DNA of 64,000 nt from Brachypterus glaber (Eukaryota > Arthropoda > Insecta > Coleoptera > Kateretidae): the NCBI GenBank assembly GCA_958510825.1, contig OY294050.1, forward strand, positions 44,219,249-44,283,248. The letters are read 5' to 3'. Made by a program: the position numbers and the translations under genes. The notes under the pieces are model-generated. The model ran no database searches and had not been told where the DNA came from. It saw only the letters and a program-made list of their open reading frames with translations. Below, piece by piece: positions 1-10,319 of this stretch (positions within the stretch are counted from its first letter, which is position 1; each line of letters begins with the position of its first letter).

Positions 1-203
1 ATTTTGTTTTTCAATAAAGATTACCATTTCGCTGGGGCGCGAAATTCTTAGGTGCCGGGGATGTCAAGAGTTGGCTAGGTAGCCATACAGGCTATGTTTA
101 AAATTTAAAAATATAATTGCAGATTAAAAACAAAAGCTAATTGCAAACTGTTAGGCAAACTTGTAGCTTGTTGGGTCTATACTCACTGGTATAAAATTTA
201 TTT

Positions 204-299
204 TGACTATTTCACAAACAATATATAGGCCAATCAAAACGTTGCATTTTTAGTTTCTTGACCAAACAGATCAAAATGAATCTGATAATTTTTGCACAT
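204..299 (-). repeat. End module of the 40316-44323 host element (solo fragment)
   Basis: This segment begins with the TIR-like string GACTATTTCACAAACA and matches, as reverse complement, 44227-44322, the right end of the host element described below. It stops at TTTTGCAC, exactly where the 63.6 kb copy of the family begins. The next base starts an unrelated TIR element, so the fragment was probably truncated by that insertion or is an independent end module. Bases 1-203 hold nothing I recognise. Confidence 0.7.
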
Positions 300-1215
300 A
301 CACAGAAAAAAAGGTTATCTTGGCAGAAGATAATAAATTATCTTTGATTTATAGTATCTTAAATCGAGGTAATAATCTTCTTTTAAGATCATGTATCCTC
401 GGTTTAAGATTATCTGTGACTTTGGTTTCCTTTAATTATTCTCTTGGTAAAAAAATCCTTGTGTCAAGGATTTTTTCCTTAAATGCATGGCATTTAAAAT
501 AGTAACAGAGAATCAAGAGTTATTATCTTGACTCAAAGCCCCAGTTGTCTAACGGTAAAGAGTTTGCCGGCCTCACCCCACGTAGATATACAGTAGACTC
601 GCCCGTTGTTATTGTTGGCTGGCATACAATTTGCGCAGTAATTCAAGATATGCGCGGGAGAGTTACGTTTTTTTTTCCGTCAGTTGTACCATTGTTTTTA
701 TCTGCTTTAAAATGGACGAATTTGTATCTGTTACCCTCAAACGATGGGGATTTTCAAATTTACTTAAAAAATTAACAGTAAGAAAGTATCATATTTCGTG
801 CGAAATAATATTATACATGTGTGGGAAATTTTTTCAAAATATTTACCATTCTATTAACCCTGGACCTGACTGTGGGGTCTTTATCTTACTCCAAGTCTTG
901 GTTTAAGATAATATAATCTTGAATCAAGAGAATGATAATCTTAAATCCAGATTATAATTCTCTTCATTCAATATTATATTATCTTAAACCAAGACTTGGT
1001 GTAAGATAATATGATCTTGGATAAAGATAATATGATCTTAAATAAATGGTTAAGTGGCTTTGATTTAAGGAAATGTCCTTAAATCTGGGACCTCAAATGC
1101 CAAGATCACGGCGGACTTGATCCAAGACAGTCATGGCGTTGAACATATCGAAAGCCATCGTGGCCTTGGTTCAAGATCGTTTTGCTTTGATTCAAGATAT
1201 CCTTTTTTTCTGTGT
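300..1215. mobile_element. Hairpin-rich non-autonomous TIR element (916 bp)
   Basis: The ends are inverted: ACACAGAAAAAAAGG on the left and its complement CCTTTTTTTCTGTGT on the right, with homology continuing about 8 bp further into ATCTTG. No transposase is visible. The interior is full of short inverted motifs built on AAGATAAT and CTTGAATCAAG, including the hairpins at 357-411 and 891-999. No clean target duplication was found. Open frames between 320 and 906 are short, overlap one another and look like chance. A stretch at 779-860 resembles 47408-47500. Confidence 0.75.
891..999. repeat. Long imperfect hairpin inside the 300-1215 element
   Basis: The outer 27 bp of the two arms (891-917 and 973-999) are perfectly complementary. 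Pairing continues imperfectly to about 50 bp per arm with a very short loop. It could fold as a cruciform or as a long RNA hairpin. Confidence 0.85.
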
Positions 1216-1702
1216 AGGCATAAATCTTTTAAATGCCGCTAAACTTGATTTTGTGGGCCTGAAATATAAATATCTCTCTAAAAAGTAAAAAAAAAAATGA
1301 AGTCTGTGCCAATTTCATAGCAAACAATTTAATAAACAACAAATATAAGTTTTAGTATTTTATTTAACATCTTCAGGGACGAATTGTTTGTTTAAATTAA
1401 TTTAGCAGCAAAAGTTAAAAATGCTTTTTATTGTCAAAACAAGTAAACAACTGAAGATGTGCGAATCTTGGCCATTGGATGTCGCTTGTGGTTGGAAACA
1501 AAGCAAATGGTAACAGCTGTAGCCACTGAGCAATAAGAAATTCGGTGAATTTCATTTTGCGGAATTTATTTTTAAACGTACACATATGTGCCTATGCCCC
1601 TGAAGAGGTTAAAGAGTATTGAAATTGGACCCCACTTATGGCATTAATGTTGATTTGTTTTATGTAGAACATATACAAAGCCAATTGTAAACAAACCATT
1701 TA
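1216..1702. other. AT-rich intergenic stretch
   Basis: No gene is seen. It holds CATCTTCAGGG at 1368-1379 and CCCCTGAAGAGG at 1597-1608. These look superficially like the first half of a Penelope hammerhead-type end, but the GAAAC half is missing. Confidence 0.5.
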
Positions 1703-2227
1703 GTCCGGTCAATTTAGACATTCGAAGTTACATAAAGTCCCAACAAGCTGAATTTCTGTGAAGTTGTTCAAAACATAATTATAAACAATGTCTAGAAGTT
1801 CCCCATCATTCCCCTGTAAGGAAAAAATTTAATTCAAGGTCAAAGGTCAAAAAAATGAGTTTTTCGCGATTTTCAGCAAAACGGTAAGTTTTATCATAAA
1901 AGTACCTCAGACAAAAATTGTAGATCATAAAATTATCTATAAAAAATGTATCAATACTTTTTTTCTTACGAGCCACCGTTTCTGAGATATAACGATTCAA
2001 AAAGTTATAAAAGTTGTTATCGTCATAATATGCACACGTTTCCACGCCACCTATGAGGTAGTGTACTTAGCGCGTTTTTTTTTAACGTGGATTCCCCAGT
2101 AGGCCTACTCCACGGGTCAGTTGTGATCCTGTTTAATGTAAAACTATTGCAAAATAACGGAAATTTTCAAAGATTGGGAAAGATAAAAGCGATGTAAATG
2201 AAAAAAAAGTGTTGAAGTTTATTCGTC

Positions 2228-2632
2228 TTATTCGTAAGTTTCAAATTCTTGTTCTTCTTCTTGATCTTCTTCTTGTTCTTCTTCTCCTGCTTCTTCTTCA
2301 TCTTCATTTTGGATGCAAGTAAATTGCGTCAATAGCGATGTATCGCATGATACTTCGTCGGAGTCAAACGAATCCTCCATTGTTTGTGATTCAATATTAG
2401 AGCACGACCGGCCTTGACAATTTGTGCATGCCAAAGAACAAGACAGTCCGACTTTTTTGCAACCACATTTAGCACTGCATCCCTTTTTGCAGTTGCAAAA
2501 AATAGTGTTCAGCAGTTTTTCCGGCGCAGGTGGAAGTAAAGTTTGAACTGGCTCTAATATATTGTTGACCAACTTCCAACCCCAGTCTGTAGGGTCTAGC
2601 TGATAACCAAGCCACACTTGAACTTTTTCATT
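2228..2632 (-). pseudogene. Captured 3' exon of a cysteine-rich CXC (tesmin/TSO1-like) protein
   Basis: The frame reads from an upstream stop near 2633 to a stop at 2228 and has no ATG, so it looks like a terminal exon and not a whole gene. An N-terminal segment containing LDPTDWGW and PPAPEKLL is followed by nine cysteines in about 32 residues (FCNCKKGC, KCGCKK, SCSLACTNC, SCSN), a CXC-type zinc-binding arrangement. The last 25 residues are almost entirely Glu/Asp, the kind of tail often seen on nuclear proteins. Similar WGW-plus-CXC C-termini are known to me from abundant uncharacterised insect proteins of unknown function. It lies between the arms of the 1703-3186 element, which suggests transposon capture, or that the protein belongs to the element's autonomous parent. 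The frame is intact and acidic, and whether it is expressed is unknown. Confidence 0.6.
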
Positions 2633-2721
2633 TTACCTGATATTCTTGTAGTTAAAACTTATGTATATTTTATATTGTAAGTATAAGTTACAATGACCGA
2701 TAGAAAAATATTTAAACATTT

Positions 2722-2722
2722 A

Positions 2723-2776
<54 letters not shown>

Positions 2777-2800
2777 CATACATATATATATATATATATT
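2722..2800. repeat. (AT)n microsatellite
   Basis: Nearly pure alternating TA for about 80 bp with a short ACAT interruption, inside the long-TIR element. Confidence 0.95.
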
Positions 2801-3186
2801 ATATAAAATATTACAACTCTAGATGTATATACGTGGCGTACTCATGCATATTATGACGATAACAACTTTTATAACTTTTTGAATCGTTATATCTCAGAAA
2901 CGGTGGCTCGTAAGAAAAAAAGTATTGATACATTTTTTATAGATAATTTTATGATCTACAATTTTTGTCTGAAGTACTTTTATGATAAAACTTACCGTTT
3001 TGCTGAAAATCGCGAAAAACTCATTTTTTTGACCTTTGACCTTGAATTAAATTTTTTCCTTACAGGGGAATGATGGGGAACTTCTAGACATTGTTTATAA
3101 TTATATTTTGAACAATTTCACTGAAATTCAGCTTGTTGGGACTTTATGTAACTTTACTCTCATTTTTTGGTCTAAATTGACCGGAC

Positions 3187-3697
3187 TAATTATAGAAGCG
3201 GGAAGGTGAAATCTACCTGGATATAGCAATGAAAACATTTCGGTTTGACGTGGACTCAAGGCGCATCTATGTATATATGATCTAATACTCTACGACTGTT
3301 GACGCCGCTAGATAGAGCAACTCTATATCTTTATAACTGGAATAGCACTGCAAAAAGGAAGTAAAATAGTTTGGTACACCTTCGTTAGTGTTTCCAGACA
3401 TTCCTGCCCTTGTCACGTATTGTTTGGAATATCCTGCAATGATTGTGGTATTATTTTACATTTGTAATATCTGGATATCTGCAAGATTACATTCCATAAT
3501 AACCAGATGCTCCCAAATTGTCAACTATCCTTAAACACTTTTCCATTTAGCTTTTAGTCATAGAATTAATTAATTTTAGGTGAGAACTGATAGAATTTAT
3601 AATTAAATTTTGTTCACTCTTAGCTTTTATTGCAATGCAATTGATTTTCCATAGTTTTTCTTAATTATATTAGTTTTTCCTTTACCTTACTAATTAC
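3187..3697. other. Intergenic stretch, no gene seen
   Basis: Base composition is closer to average than its neighbours. It contains a GCCGCTAGATAGAGC motif of the kind found in many dispersed insect repeats. No open frame or inverted repeat was recognised. Confidence 0.5.
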
Positions 3698-3812
3698 ACA
3701 GCCACACAAAAAAAATTTCATGTACCAGACACTACACCAACGTATTTTTATAGTTTTGGGGTCGCTGAAACTGAATCCGACCTCAGAATTGCTCCATCAG
3801 GTCACATTTTTT
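3698..3812 (+). repeat. End fragment related to the 54008-55306 element
   Basis: It starts TTACACAGCCACAC and goes on to GGGGTCGCTGAAACTGAATC and GACCTCAG. The order and spacing match the left end of the element at 54008 (TTACACAGGCACACG, then GAGGTCGCTGAATCCGAATC). Only this end is found here. Confidence 0.55.
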
Positions 3813-4187
3813 TTGAGACTGTAATATCTGGGTATCCAACTGGATAATGAACCTATGATGAAAAACTCATATAGATTTTTTAGTTAATAAATAAAATATT
3901 ATATAAATTTTATTTGTTGAGACAAATTGTTTCAAAAAAGGTAATACTTCAGATTTATTATGCACTTGTATAATCGTCGTTAACCTATGGAATTACAGTC
4001 TGGGGAGCGACGTGTAATAGTGTTCTATCTCCACTTTTCATTATTCAGAAATATATATTAAAAATTTTACTATTCTTGTTCTATTAAATTATATGTAATC
4101 CAAACGATATAAAATATTTTAAATTACCTTTAATACCCAATTTAAGTTTAAAAATTACAAACATTTTAAAAAAGGAAAACATTGTAA

Positions 4188-4517
4188 GGACTTATTTATA
4201 AAATAGACTGCAAAAATTGTACGAAGTTTTATTTAGGTGAAACAAAAAATATTCTCAAATCTAGGGTATCACAGCATAAATCCAATTGTAAAAATATCTG
4301 TTATAAGGATAAAACAGCCCTCAGCACTCACTATTTCAATGAAGGTCATTTTTTCGACTTCGATAATGTTAAAATTTTAGATAGGGAGAAAAATAAATTT
4401 AAACGAAAATTTTTAGAAATGGTTCACATTAAATTAAATTCAAATAATACTATAAACTTTAGAAAGGATACTCAAAACTTAAGCACTTTATATCTGAACA
4501 TATTGTACCGTAATTAA
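4188..4517 (+). pseudogene. Penelope-like element GIY-YIG endonuclease domain (5'-truncated)
   Basis: The frame is open from a stop at 4185 to TAA at 4515-4517, about 109 codons, with no initiating ATG. The start reads YKIDCKNCTKFYLGETK, which fits the GIY-YIG core of Penelope-like polymerases with the paired cysteines typical of the PLE subgroup (C8 and C11 of the frame). YLG replaces YIG. The downstream Arg and His (SRVSQHK) and a later HYFNEGH segment are retained. In the family this domain follows the RT and nicks target DNA. Here the RT is missing, so the copy is 5'-truncated and could not transpose by itself. Confidence 0.75.
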
Positions 4518-5489
4518 TACGTTCACTGCCAACGGCTAGTTTTGACAGCGGAGCAATGGGTATGGGCAAGGGAAAAATAGAAAGAATTGATTAATGTTGT
4601 TAGGGGCGCCAGTTACTTTAGCTTTTACTCTTTTAGGTAAGTAACAACCTAGTGTAAATACTTAAGCTTTTCAGTTTGAGAAAATATAACCCTTAAATAA
4701 AATAAGATAATTCATTTGAGAAATTTATTATAAATAAACTTAATGAAAGCACATCAAGTAATGTATTAATATATATAAAAAAATATGTGTAATTATATTA
4801 AGATATAATTAAAGAAATCTTAATAAAAATTACTAAATTCAGAAATCATTCGACTTAAATGTATAAAGAAAACATGAAGTTCAGCAAGCACCAAGAAATG
4901 TATGTAAACAGCAATCATTTCTTGCAGTGTATAGAAGTCATGCTTAAATTAGAAATCATTTAATCAAAAGTATGATATTTAATAATTAATAAATGAGATG
5001 TTTAAAAAAAATAAGTACCTAAAAATGAACAAAAGCCAGAAGGGCATATAGTATTAAACAATACTATATCAGATCTGATAAAGTTTACAGTTATAAGAAT
5101 ATTGAAATAAAAGAATTTTAAATATGAAATATTGCTTTCAAAAGTTTTCAGAATGAGTACTTAGCTGGTTTCTGCAAAATCCATGAGGTATGAATTCCAT
5201 CGTCTCCATCTGTGCAAGTCTCCCCTATGCTGATGAATTCATTTCTCAAATGAAAAAAAAATATATAGGCTGTCCCATCTACTTTGGAAAAATCATCTTC
5301 CAGGATAAAATGTATTATTGAAAATGTTGTCCGGGATAAAATATACTTTTGAAAATTATGTCCAATATAAAATTGTCTGCTAGACGGTCATATAGAATTT
5401 ATCTATGCCGAAAATTACAGAACCATGTTCCAACAGAACATCACTCCATGCGGAGAACTTCTATATCAAATATACCAAAATAAACTTCA
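4518..5489. other. AT-rich interior of the 4067-6879 insertion
   Basis: I see no gene or convincing repeat boundary here. Short direct repeats and A/T runs only. Confidence 0.5.
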
Positions 5490-5499
5490 ACTTAAATTA

Positions 5500-5645
5500 A
5501 TGTAATTCCATATTAATGGTATAGAAATGGTATAGAAATAGTAATTAATTAATGGTCTAGTTATGGTGCTTAATTAATGGTCTAGTAATGTAGTAATAAT
5601 GGTAATTAATTAATGGTCTAGTAATGTAGTAATAATGGTGCTAAA
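5500..5645. repeat. Degenerate tandem repeat (GGTCTAG units)
   Basis: TAATTAATGGTCTAG recurs at 5546-5560, 5571-5585 and 5607-5621, and the longer unit ending TAGTAATAATGGT is duplicated with a 36-bp period. Confidence 0.75.
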
Positions 5646-6822
5646 ACAATAATTATATCTCAGAAATATTCTAAGAAACAGAAAAACTTAACTTACGTGT
5701 CATACTAAGTCTTCGATGTCCATCGAAACGTTATAAATGCATAATTGTAGAAAATAACAGTTACAATATCTTCCACATTGTTTAAATATTCATTTTCACT
5801 AACTTTAAATAAAAATACATGAAGGATTACTTCGATGATTACAGAAAATAAACACTCGTCAAAATGACACCACCATTGTACAGAGTTGCTTCAAGAAGAG
5901 CGAAAATCGACCTTATTCACTAGTATGAACCCTTCAGGTAAATAAAATCCTATTTCTGAACTATTAGCGACATCTATGTAAGTCATTATCAACTACAGTT
6001 TTACCGTATAGGATTCCTAATAAAGGTAACGAAAACTACACCAAAAATAATAACAAAAAGACTATTTCCTAATAAATCCGTATTAGTGATATCTAACCTC
6101 AAAATATTACTCTAAGAAACAAATATAAACAATACTTATTGTTTATCAGCAAAACTAATAAAAATACGAACAGAATACTAAGTGTCCTGTGAACTAAGTA
6201 TAAACAAAATACTGAATCTAAGTGAGCAGTTCTAGCAAACTATTTTCAACAAATTCTAGATTATCCCGAAGGAATAAGCATACGAAACTTTCCAGGAGAG
6301 ACAAGCTACAGGTGAAAGCCAGTGAAATCCAACCCTCAATAGACTCTGAAACATATAAAAACCAGGTAAGTCCATAGACAAATGCATTATAGAGAAATAA
6401 GTCATATGATTCTTTATTATTAAAAATCATATTCTAATTATGTTTTCTTTATGTTATTTTCAGGTAGAACTATGGAATAGAGACTCATATGGTTAGAATT
6501 CAGTTCCTGCTACAAAATAGTCCCAGATACAAAATAGTTCTGTACGTACGTAACTATTTATATACAAAATAAACATAAATTATAACGTAAGTAAACGAAT
6601 AGTTTAATTAACCCTTGCTATATTACAAAGTGACGATTTATATCGTTACAATATTAAGATAAATCTTTTCACTAACTCATTAACACTTATACCTGTACAC
6701 CTTAATTAATTTTATATATTTGTCAAGTTGACTTTTAAAAGTCCAAATATTTTTACTTTATTTTATTTATACATTTATTTTTTAATTCATCCTTGAAAAT
6801 GGCTGTACAATAAACGCCGAAA
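5646..6822. other. AT-rich interior of the 4067-6879 insertion
   Basis: A minus-strand frame at 6218-6430 has no recognisable domain. CGATGTCCATCGAAACGTT at 5716-5734 resembles a Penelope tail but lacks a CTGA core. Nothing else was identified. Confidence 0.45.
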
Positions 6823-7468
6823 CGTTGGAATAAAAGTATTTTTTATTACGTGTTCTAAAAAGCAAGAAAATATACCTACATATATATTAAAAATTATTTT
6901 ATTTAAAAATAGGCTTCACCCCACAGATGATCTTTTTAATGAATCTGGTCTACTAAATATCAGACCATTAAACATTAATATTATAAAATTTTATTGTAAG
7001 AATCAAACGATAACAAACCCAATAGAACATATTGTAAATACAATACTTGCTACTAATAATGGTCTTACGGTACCAATAATGCACTTTTCTGCATCCCAAA
7101 GACATTATTTATATATACTACCCAAGATAATTAATTCCCTTCCTCAAAACTGACTCAATATTTTCCAATTTTTTAACAGGTTTATTGTACGGTGGTCATA
7201 ATTGAGATCGTGATAATGTTTTAAGGAAAGGTAATCAAAATCCGAATCAACTGAAGTACTCGACATTAGCTGTCAGGAAAATTTTTATTCAAAAATCTTA
7301 CTTGTTTTGAGACGTTCTGCTCAAATTCTTTTTCAGACATTCAGTTTAATCTGCATTTAATTTGAAATACTATTTTCGTACGTTTAACCAAATTATGATG
7401 TTTAGGGTTATTTTTGGTAAACACTCGGAAATGAAGCAAATAAAAACTTTATTGCATTACATAATCAT

Positions 7469-7505
7469 GCCAACGTTTCACCTAATATTTAGGCTTCTTC
7501 AGGGC
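7469..7505 (-). ncRNA. Hammerhead-like ribozyme motif in Penelope-type tail
   Basis: On the minus strand: stem I GCC, then CTGAAGA, one extra A, stem II GCCTAA/TTAGGT around ATA, GAAA, a two-bp AC/GT helix III, then GTT and GGC closing stem I. Penelope elements are known to carry hammerheads with tiny helix III. The extra nucleotide between the CTGAAGA core and stem II departs from the consensus, so activity is uncertain. Confidence 0.5.
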
Positions 7506-7996
7506 TAAAAAGACATAAAAATTATAATTATGCACCATTTCATTCCATTTTGAAATAGTGCATATAAAAAAGAATCAGAACTCCATTAACTATAAAACTG
7601 ACACCTGCAAATTAAGTAGTATTTACTTTAACTTAATTAAAAATACTAAATGATATATGTTCTAATTGTAGATTTAAATAATTTTACAAAAATATTTAAT
7701 TAATATATGAAAATATAATTATTTTAAACACTGGAACAACACTTTATCCAAATTTATAGATACATACTTTTTTTAAAATTTCAGTAATTAATTGTTCTAC
7801 AGTGAGTATTCTCCTGTGTATTTTGTTTCTTGATATAATGTGTTTGTTTAATTTGTTTGTTTTAATGCATATTTAATAGGTAAGTTTTTAATTTATTAAT
7901 TTCTTTTATTTTTGTTTATATACTTTTTTTTCCAAAAAATTAGTTTATAATGTCAAAGTTATGTCCAAAAAGTTTTAAAATTTTTATGTCTTTTTA

Positions 7997-8033
7997 GCCC
8001 TGAAGAAGTCTAAATATTAGGTGAAACGTTGGC
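7997..8033 (+). ncRNA. Hammerhead-like ribozyme motif in Penelope-type tail
   Basis: Plus-strand partner of the motif at 7469-7505, with the same core (CTGAAGA, GAAACGTT) and stem I GCC/GGC. Stem II has one substitution (TCTAA against TTAGG). The predicted cleavage position would follow GTT at 8028-8030. Confidence 0.5.
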
Positions 8034-8150
8034 ATGATTATGTAATGCAATAAAGTTTTTATTTGCTTCATTTCCGAGTGTTTACCACAAATAACTCTAA
8101 ATAAATTTCAAGAAGCATCCTGTAGGAAATATTATTATCATATTATGATG

Positions 8151-8151
<1 letters not shown>

Positions 8152-8185
<34 letters not shown>
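8152..8185. repeat. (TTA)n microsatellite
   Basis: About eleven TTA units in a row. Confidence 0.95.
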
Positions 8186-8186
<1 letters not shown>

Positions 8187-8546
8187 ACAAATTATGAAAC
8201 TTAGGTCTCTCCGGTCTAGATCTTTAGCACGAATAAATTTTGAAGAAGTTTACCGACTTTAGAGCTACCATTATCGTATTTAATCCATCTTAATGTCTAG
8301 TGGTTCAACAGCACACAGCTAATAAACAATTCGTTGCAAGAAATTTATTTTACCATATTTAATGTGATAATAATTTTGATAATATTTAAAAAGGGTTTAT
8401 CCCGTAAGTAAATAAAAGAAAGTAATAATATAGTCATAGTATGTATGGTTGTTAACGCTAAAAACCTACTCTGGCATTCTGAAGCAGACGACGCCAAAGG
8501 GAAGGATGTTGCAGCGTTTTTTGCAAATTGCAATGGAAACTTTACA
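8186..8546. other. Intergenic stretch, no gene seen
   Basis: A minus-strand frame at 8345-8533 has no recognisable domain and I regard it as chance. Confidence 0.5.
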
Positions 8547-9014
8547 TACTTTTTCTATTTTGCGACTCTTATAAGCTCATAATCACATGTTTTTTGCGTG
8601 TGATTATAGGCCCATAAGAGGTCTGTACTTCTTTTTCTTTTGGGTTGGCAACAGGCAAAAGCCTATCGCTTGATGTTTTCCGTGCAAATGCCAACGTCGT
8701 GTTAAAGTTTAATTTTCTACAAAATTTTGTGTTTAGGTTATTTTTTACCGTGTTAAAATTATGGCTTGGTTACTTTCAGTGAAAAACAGAAGACATGACT
8801 ATAAAATATATAAAAATATCATTTGTTCTTAGAATTTTAACCATGGCGAAAACTGTAATGCCAACCCGAAACAAAAATCCCTAAATCAGTCATCAATTTA
8901 AATGTAAGTTTTTTTAAATTTTAGAGCAAAATAGAAACAAAACTATAAAGCACTCGTTTCATAACACTTTTTTATATAACGTATATTATGAAACTAGTAC
9001 TTTAATATACTATT
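8547..9014 (+). repeat. Dispersed repeat family R1, copy 1
   Basis: It matches 15593-16037 in the same orientation over most of its length. Shared blocks include TTTTGTTCTTTTGGGTTGGC-type sequence, ACAAAATTTTGTGTTTAGG and the 3' block ATGAAACTAGTACTTTAAT. A hairpin (ATAAGCTCATAATCACA with GTGATTATAGGCCCATAAG) lies near the start. No coding potential and no target duplication were seen. The repeat class is unknown. Confidence 0.75.
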
Positions 9015-10319
9015 AAACGAACCAGGACATCCTAGCACATTTAGTTCGCAAGGAAGTTTTAATATAAATATAAATAGCAACAAAGGAATCAAGACTAGAT
9101 AAGCTACTGGATTGGAGAATTTATAAAGATGATATTGGCAATGATCACAGACTCATTACATACAGGGTGGCCCATAAGTGACTTTACCATTTAAAAATTA
9201 AACTTTTTGTTTGTCATTACATATAATTTAGTAACAGCATCCATCCCATTATCCCTTTATTGTTCGTCATTTGTAATGACTAAATCCATCCCCTGTCAAA
9301 AGATAATTTGGGTTTGGGGCAAGTCCAAACTTGGATCGTGATCTTGTCATTGATATGCTGGCTACTAGACGAATTAGATAATGATGAACTGCAAGAAAAA
9401 AGCCATCCATATATGGATACTATAACTAATATACTTACCAACCTTATTAAAAATCTAGCTGAAATATGCTCTCGTAAGAATAAATTATTTTTCAAGAAGC
9501 CTATCTGGCGCGCCATGGTGGAATGATCAGACTGAAGATAGTAAAAAAAAAGGTGCATTCAACTAGAAAAGCTGTTCAAATGACAAAAGGCGAAGAAAGA
9601 GACGGCGCGTTCTATCCATTTCCTTTTATACGATTGTTAAAGCAACACCTGTTGCAAAATGTGATCTCAAGAAGCTGTTTGAGCCTCAGGGCTTGGATTG
9701 TCATTTGACCCATCCGTTGCGATGGTGTTCAGGGCATGTGCCTGGTCATCCAGGTAAATAACAACCATTTATATTACTTTATGTATTCATACTAATTTGG
9801 GTTCATCCAGTTTTTGCAGTTCACGTGATGCACTAAGTGCCTACTCTAGTTCACCTTCCTTATCTTCGGTAAAACTACCACCAGTGAGCCAGTAAACCCT
9901 TGTATGCAGTGTTTTTTGATACATAAATAAACGTTCTTAACTTCTTAGAACATATTTTCTTAAGAACCTCGACCCGAGACTGAGCTATAGGAACTATAAT
10001 GTGGCGCTTAATAAATATTCATTATTAGTTCTGTTTCAAGATTGAAAGTGTAAATCCTGAATTACCTTGTTTTTACTGAGCTTTTAAATTATCGGTGGAG
10101 AGCCAAAACGGCTTTAAATAAACGAGGTTCTCGCAGGTTTTCGCAGAAAATCGATAATATTACACATTATCAAAAGTGTCCTTTTCGCCCTTTTTATGGA
10201 CAAAAAATGACTTAAAACATGTATAATTACCAGTTTTGAATAGACCAAACGGGATTCGCATAAACCTAGGAGTAAATACATGGAGTATTACGGAACTCAA
10301 TATTTGGCTCAAACACCAC
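9015..10319. other. Unassigned stretch with short opposing frames
   Basis: Frames at 9308-9526 (+), 9280-9558 (-) and 9523-9708 (+) overlap and show no domain I recognise. The plus-strand one contains an acidic LLDELDNDELQEK stretch and might be a decayed transposon protein. An ACAGGGTGGCCCATAAG string at 9162-9178 is the kind of terminus seen on TA-target insect MITEs, but no partner end was found. Confidence 0.4.

Larger units (their letters stand above)
1703..3186. mobile_element. Long-TIR DNA element with TA target duplication
   Basis: Arms of about 350 bp (1703-2048 and 2834-3186) are inverted copies of one another. They begin GTCCGGTCAATTTAGAC and are bounded by TA at 1701-1702 and 3187-3188, as in Tc1/mariner-type insertions. 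A similar peptide can be read from each arm on opposite strands (1806-2045 minus, 2879-3073 plus); this follows from the duplication and I do not call it a gene. Between the arms lie a CXC-domain gene fragment and an AT microsatellite. No transposase is present, so the element is non-autonomous and appears to have picked up foreign sequence. Confidence 0.8.
4067..6879 (+). mobile_element. 2.8 kb Penelope-like insertion with 16-bp target duplication
   Basis: The direct repeat ATATATATTAAAAATT flanks this block at 4051-4066 and 6880-6895. It contains a GIY-YIG reading frame at its left and a CGCCGAAACGTTGGAATAAAAG-like Penelope tail near its right end (6823-6844). The roughly 2 kb between them is unusually long for a Penelope 3' region and may be another insertion whose ends I could not define. 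Confidence 0.6.
3942..7180 (+). pseudogene. Non-LTR RT C-terminal remnant, split by an insertion
   Basis: Bases 3950-4066 encode a degenerate LTYGITVWGA segment ending IIQKYILKI. Bases 6880-7175 resume at YILKI and continue with HPTDDLFNESGLLNIRPLNI and LPKIINSLPQ. The two halves line up with consecutive parts of the intact minus-strand RT at 25892-26926 (YGIIIWGATYES, then DSGMLNLRNLYIYN, then GPKIFNSIPQ). Together they are the post-RT C-terminal region of a Jockey/CR1-like LINE. The catalytic domain is absent and at least one internal stop is present. Joining at the 16-bp direct repeat restores one frame, which shows the intervening 2.8 kb is a later insertion. Confidence 0.75.
7402..8100. 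mobile_element. Inverted Penelope-type ends (699 bp)
   Basis: The left arm 7402-7522 and right arm 7970-8100 are near-identical inverted copies of about 120 bp. Each contains the segment CCCTGAAGAAG...GGTGAAACGTTGGCATG. About 450 bp of AT-rich non-coding DNA lies between them. This fits two Penelope pseudo-LTR-like tails in inverted orientation; a MITE built from them is the alternative. No coding sequence remains. Confidence 0.7.

Noticed and set aside
541..600. CCCAGTTGTCTAACGGTAAAG as a tRNA A-box-like sequence inside the first TIR element
   Set aside because: No B box at a suitable distance and no cloverleaf; it lies inside a transposable element.
1366..1610. Hammerhead motif from CATCTTCAGGG / CCCCTGAAGAGG
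   Set aside because: The GAAAC and NUH parts are missing on the appropriate strand at both places.
1806..2045. Peptide-coding frame shared by both arms of the 1703-3186 element (also 2879-3073 on the plus strand)
   Set aside because: It exists in both arms because they are inverted copies; it has no domain and is read from low-complexity TIR sequence.
9280..9708. Three overlapping frames on both strands that could be a small gene
   Set aside because: No recognisable domain, opposing frames of equal length, and no splice or promoter context; kept only as an unassigned stretch.
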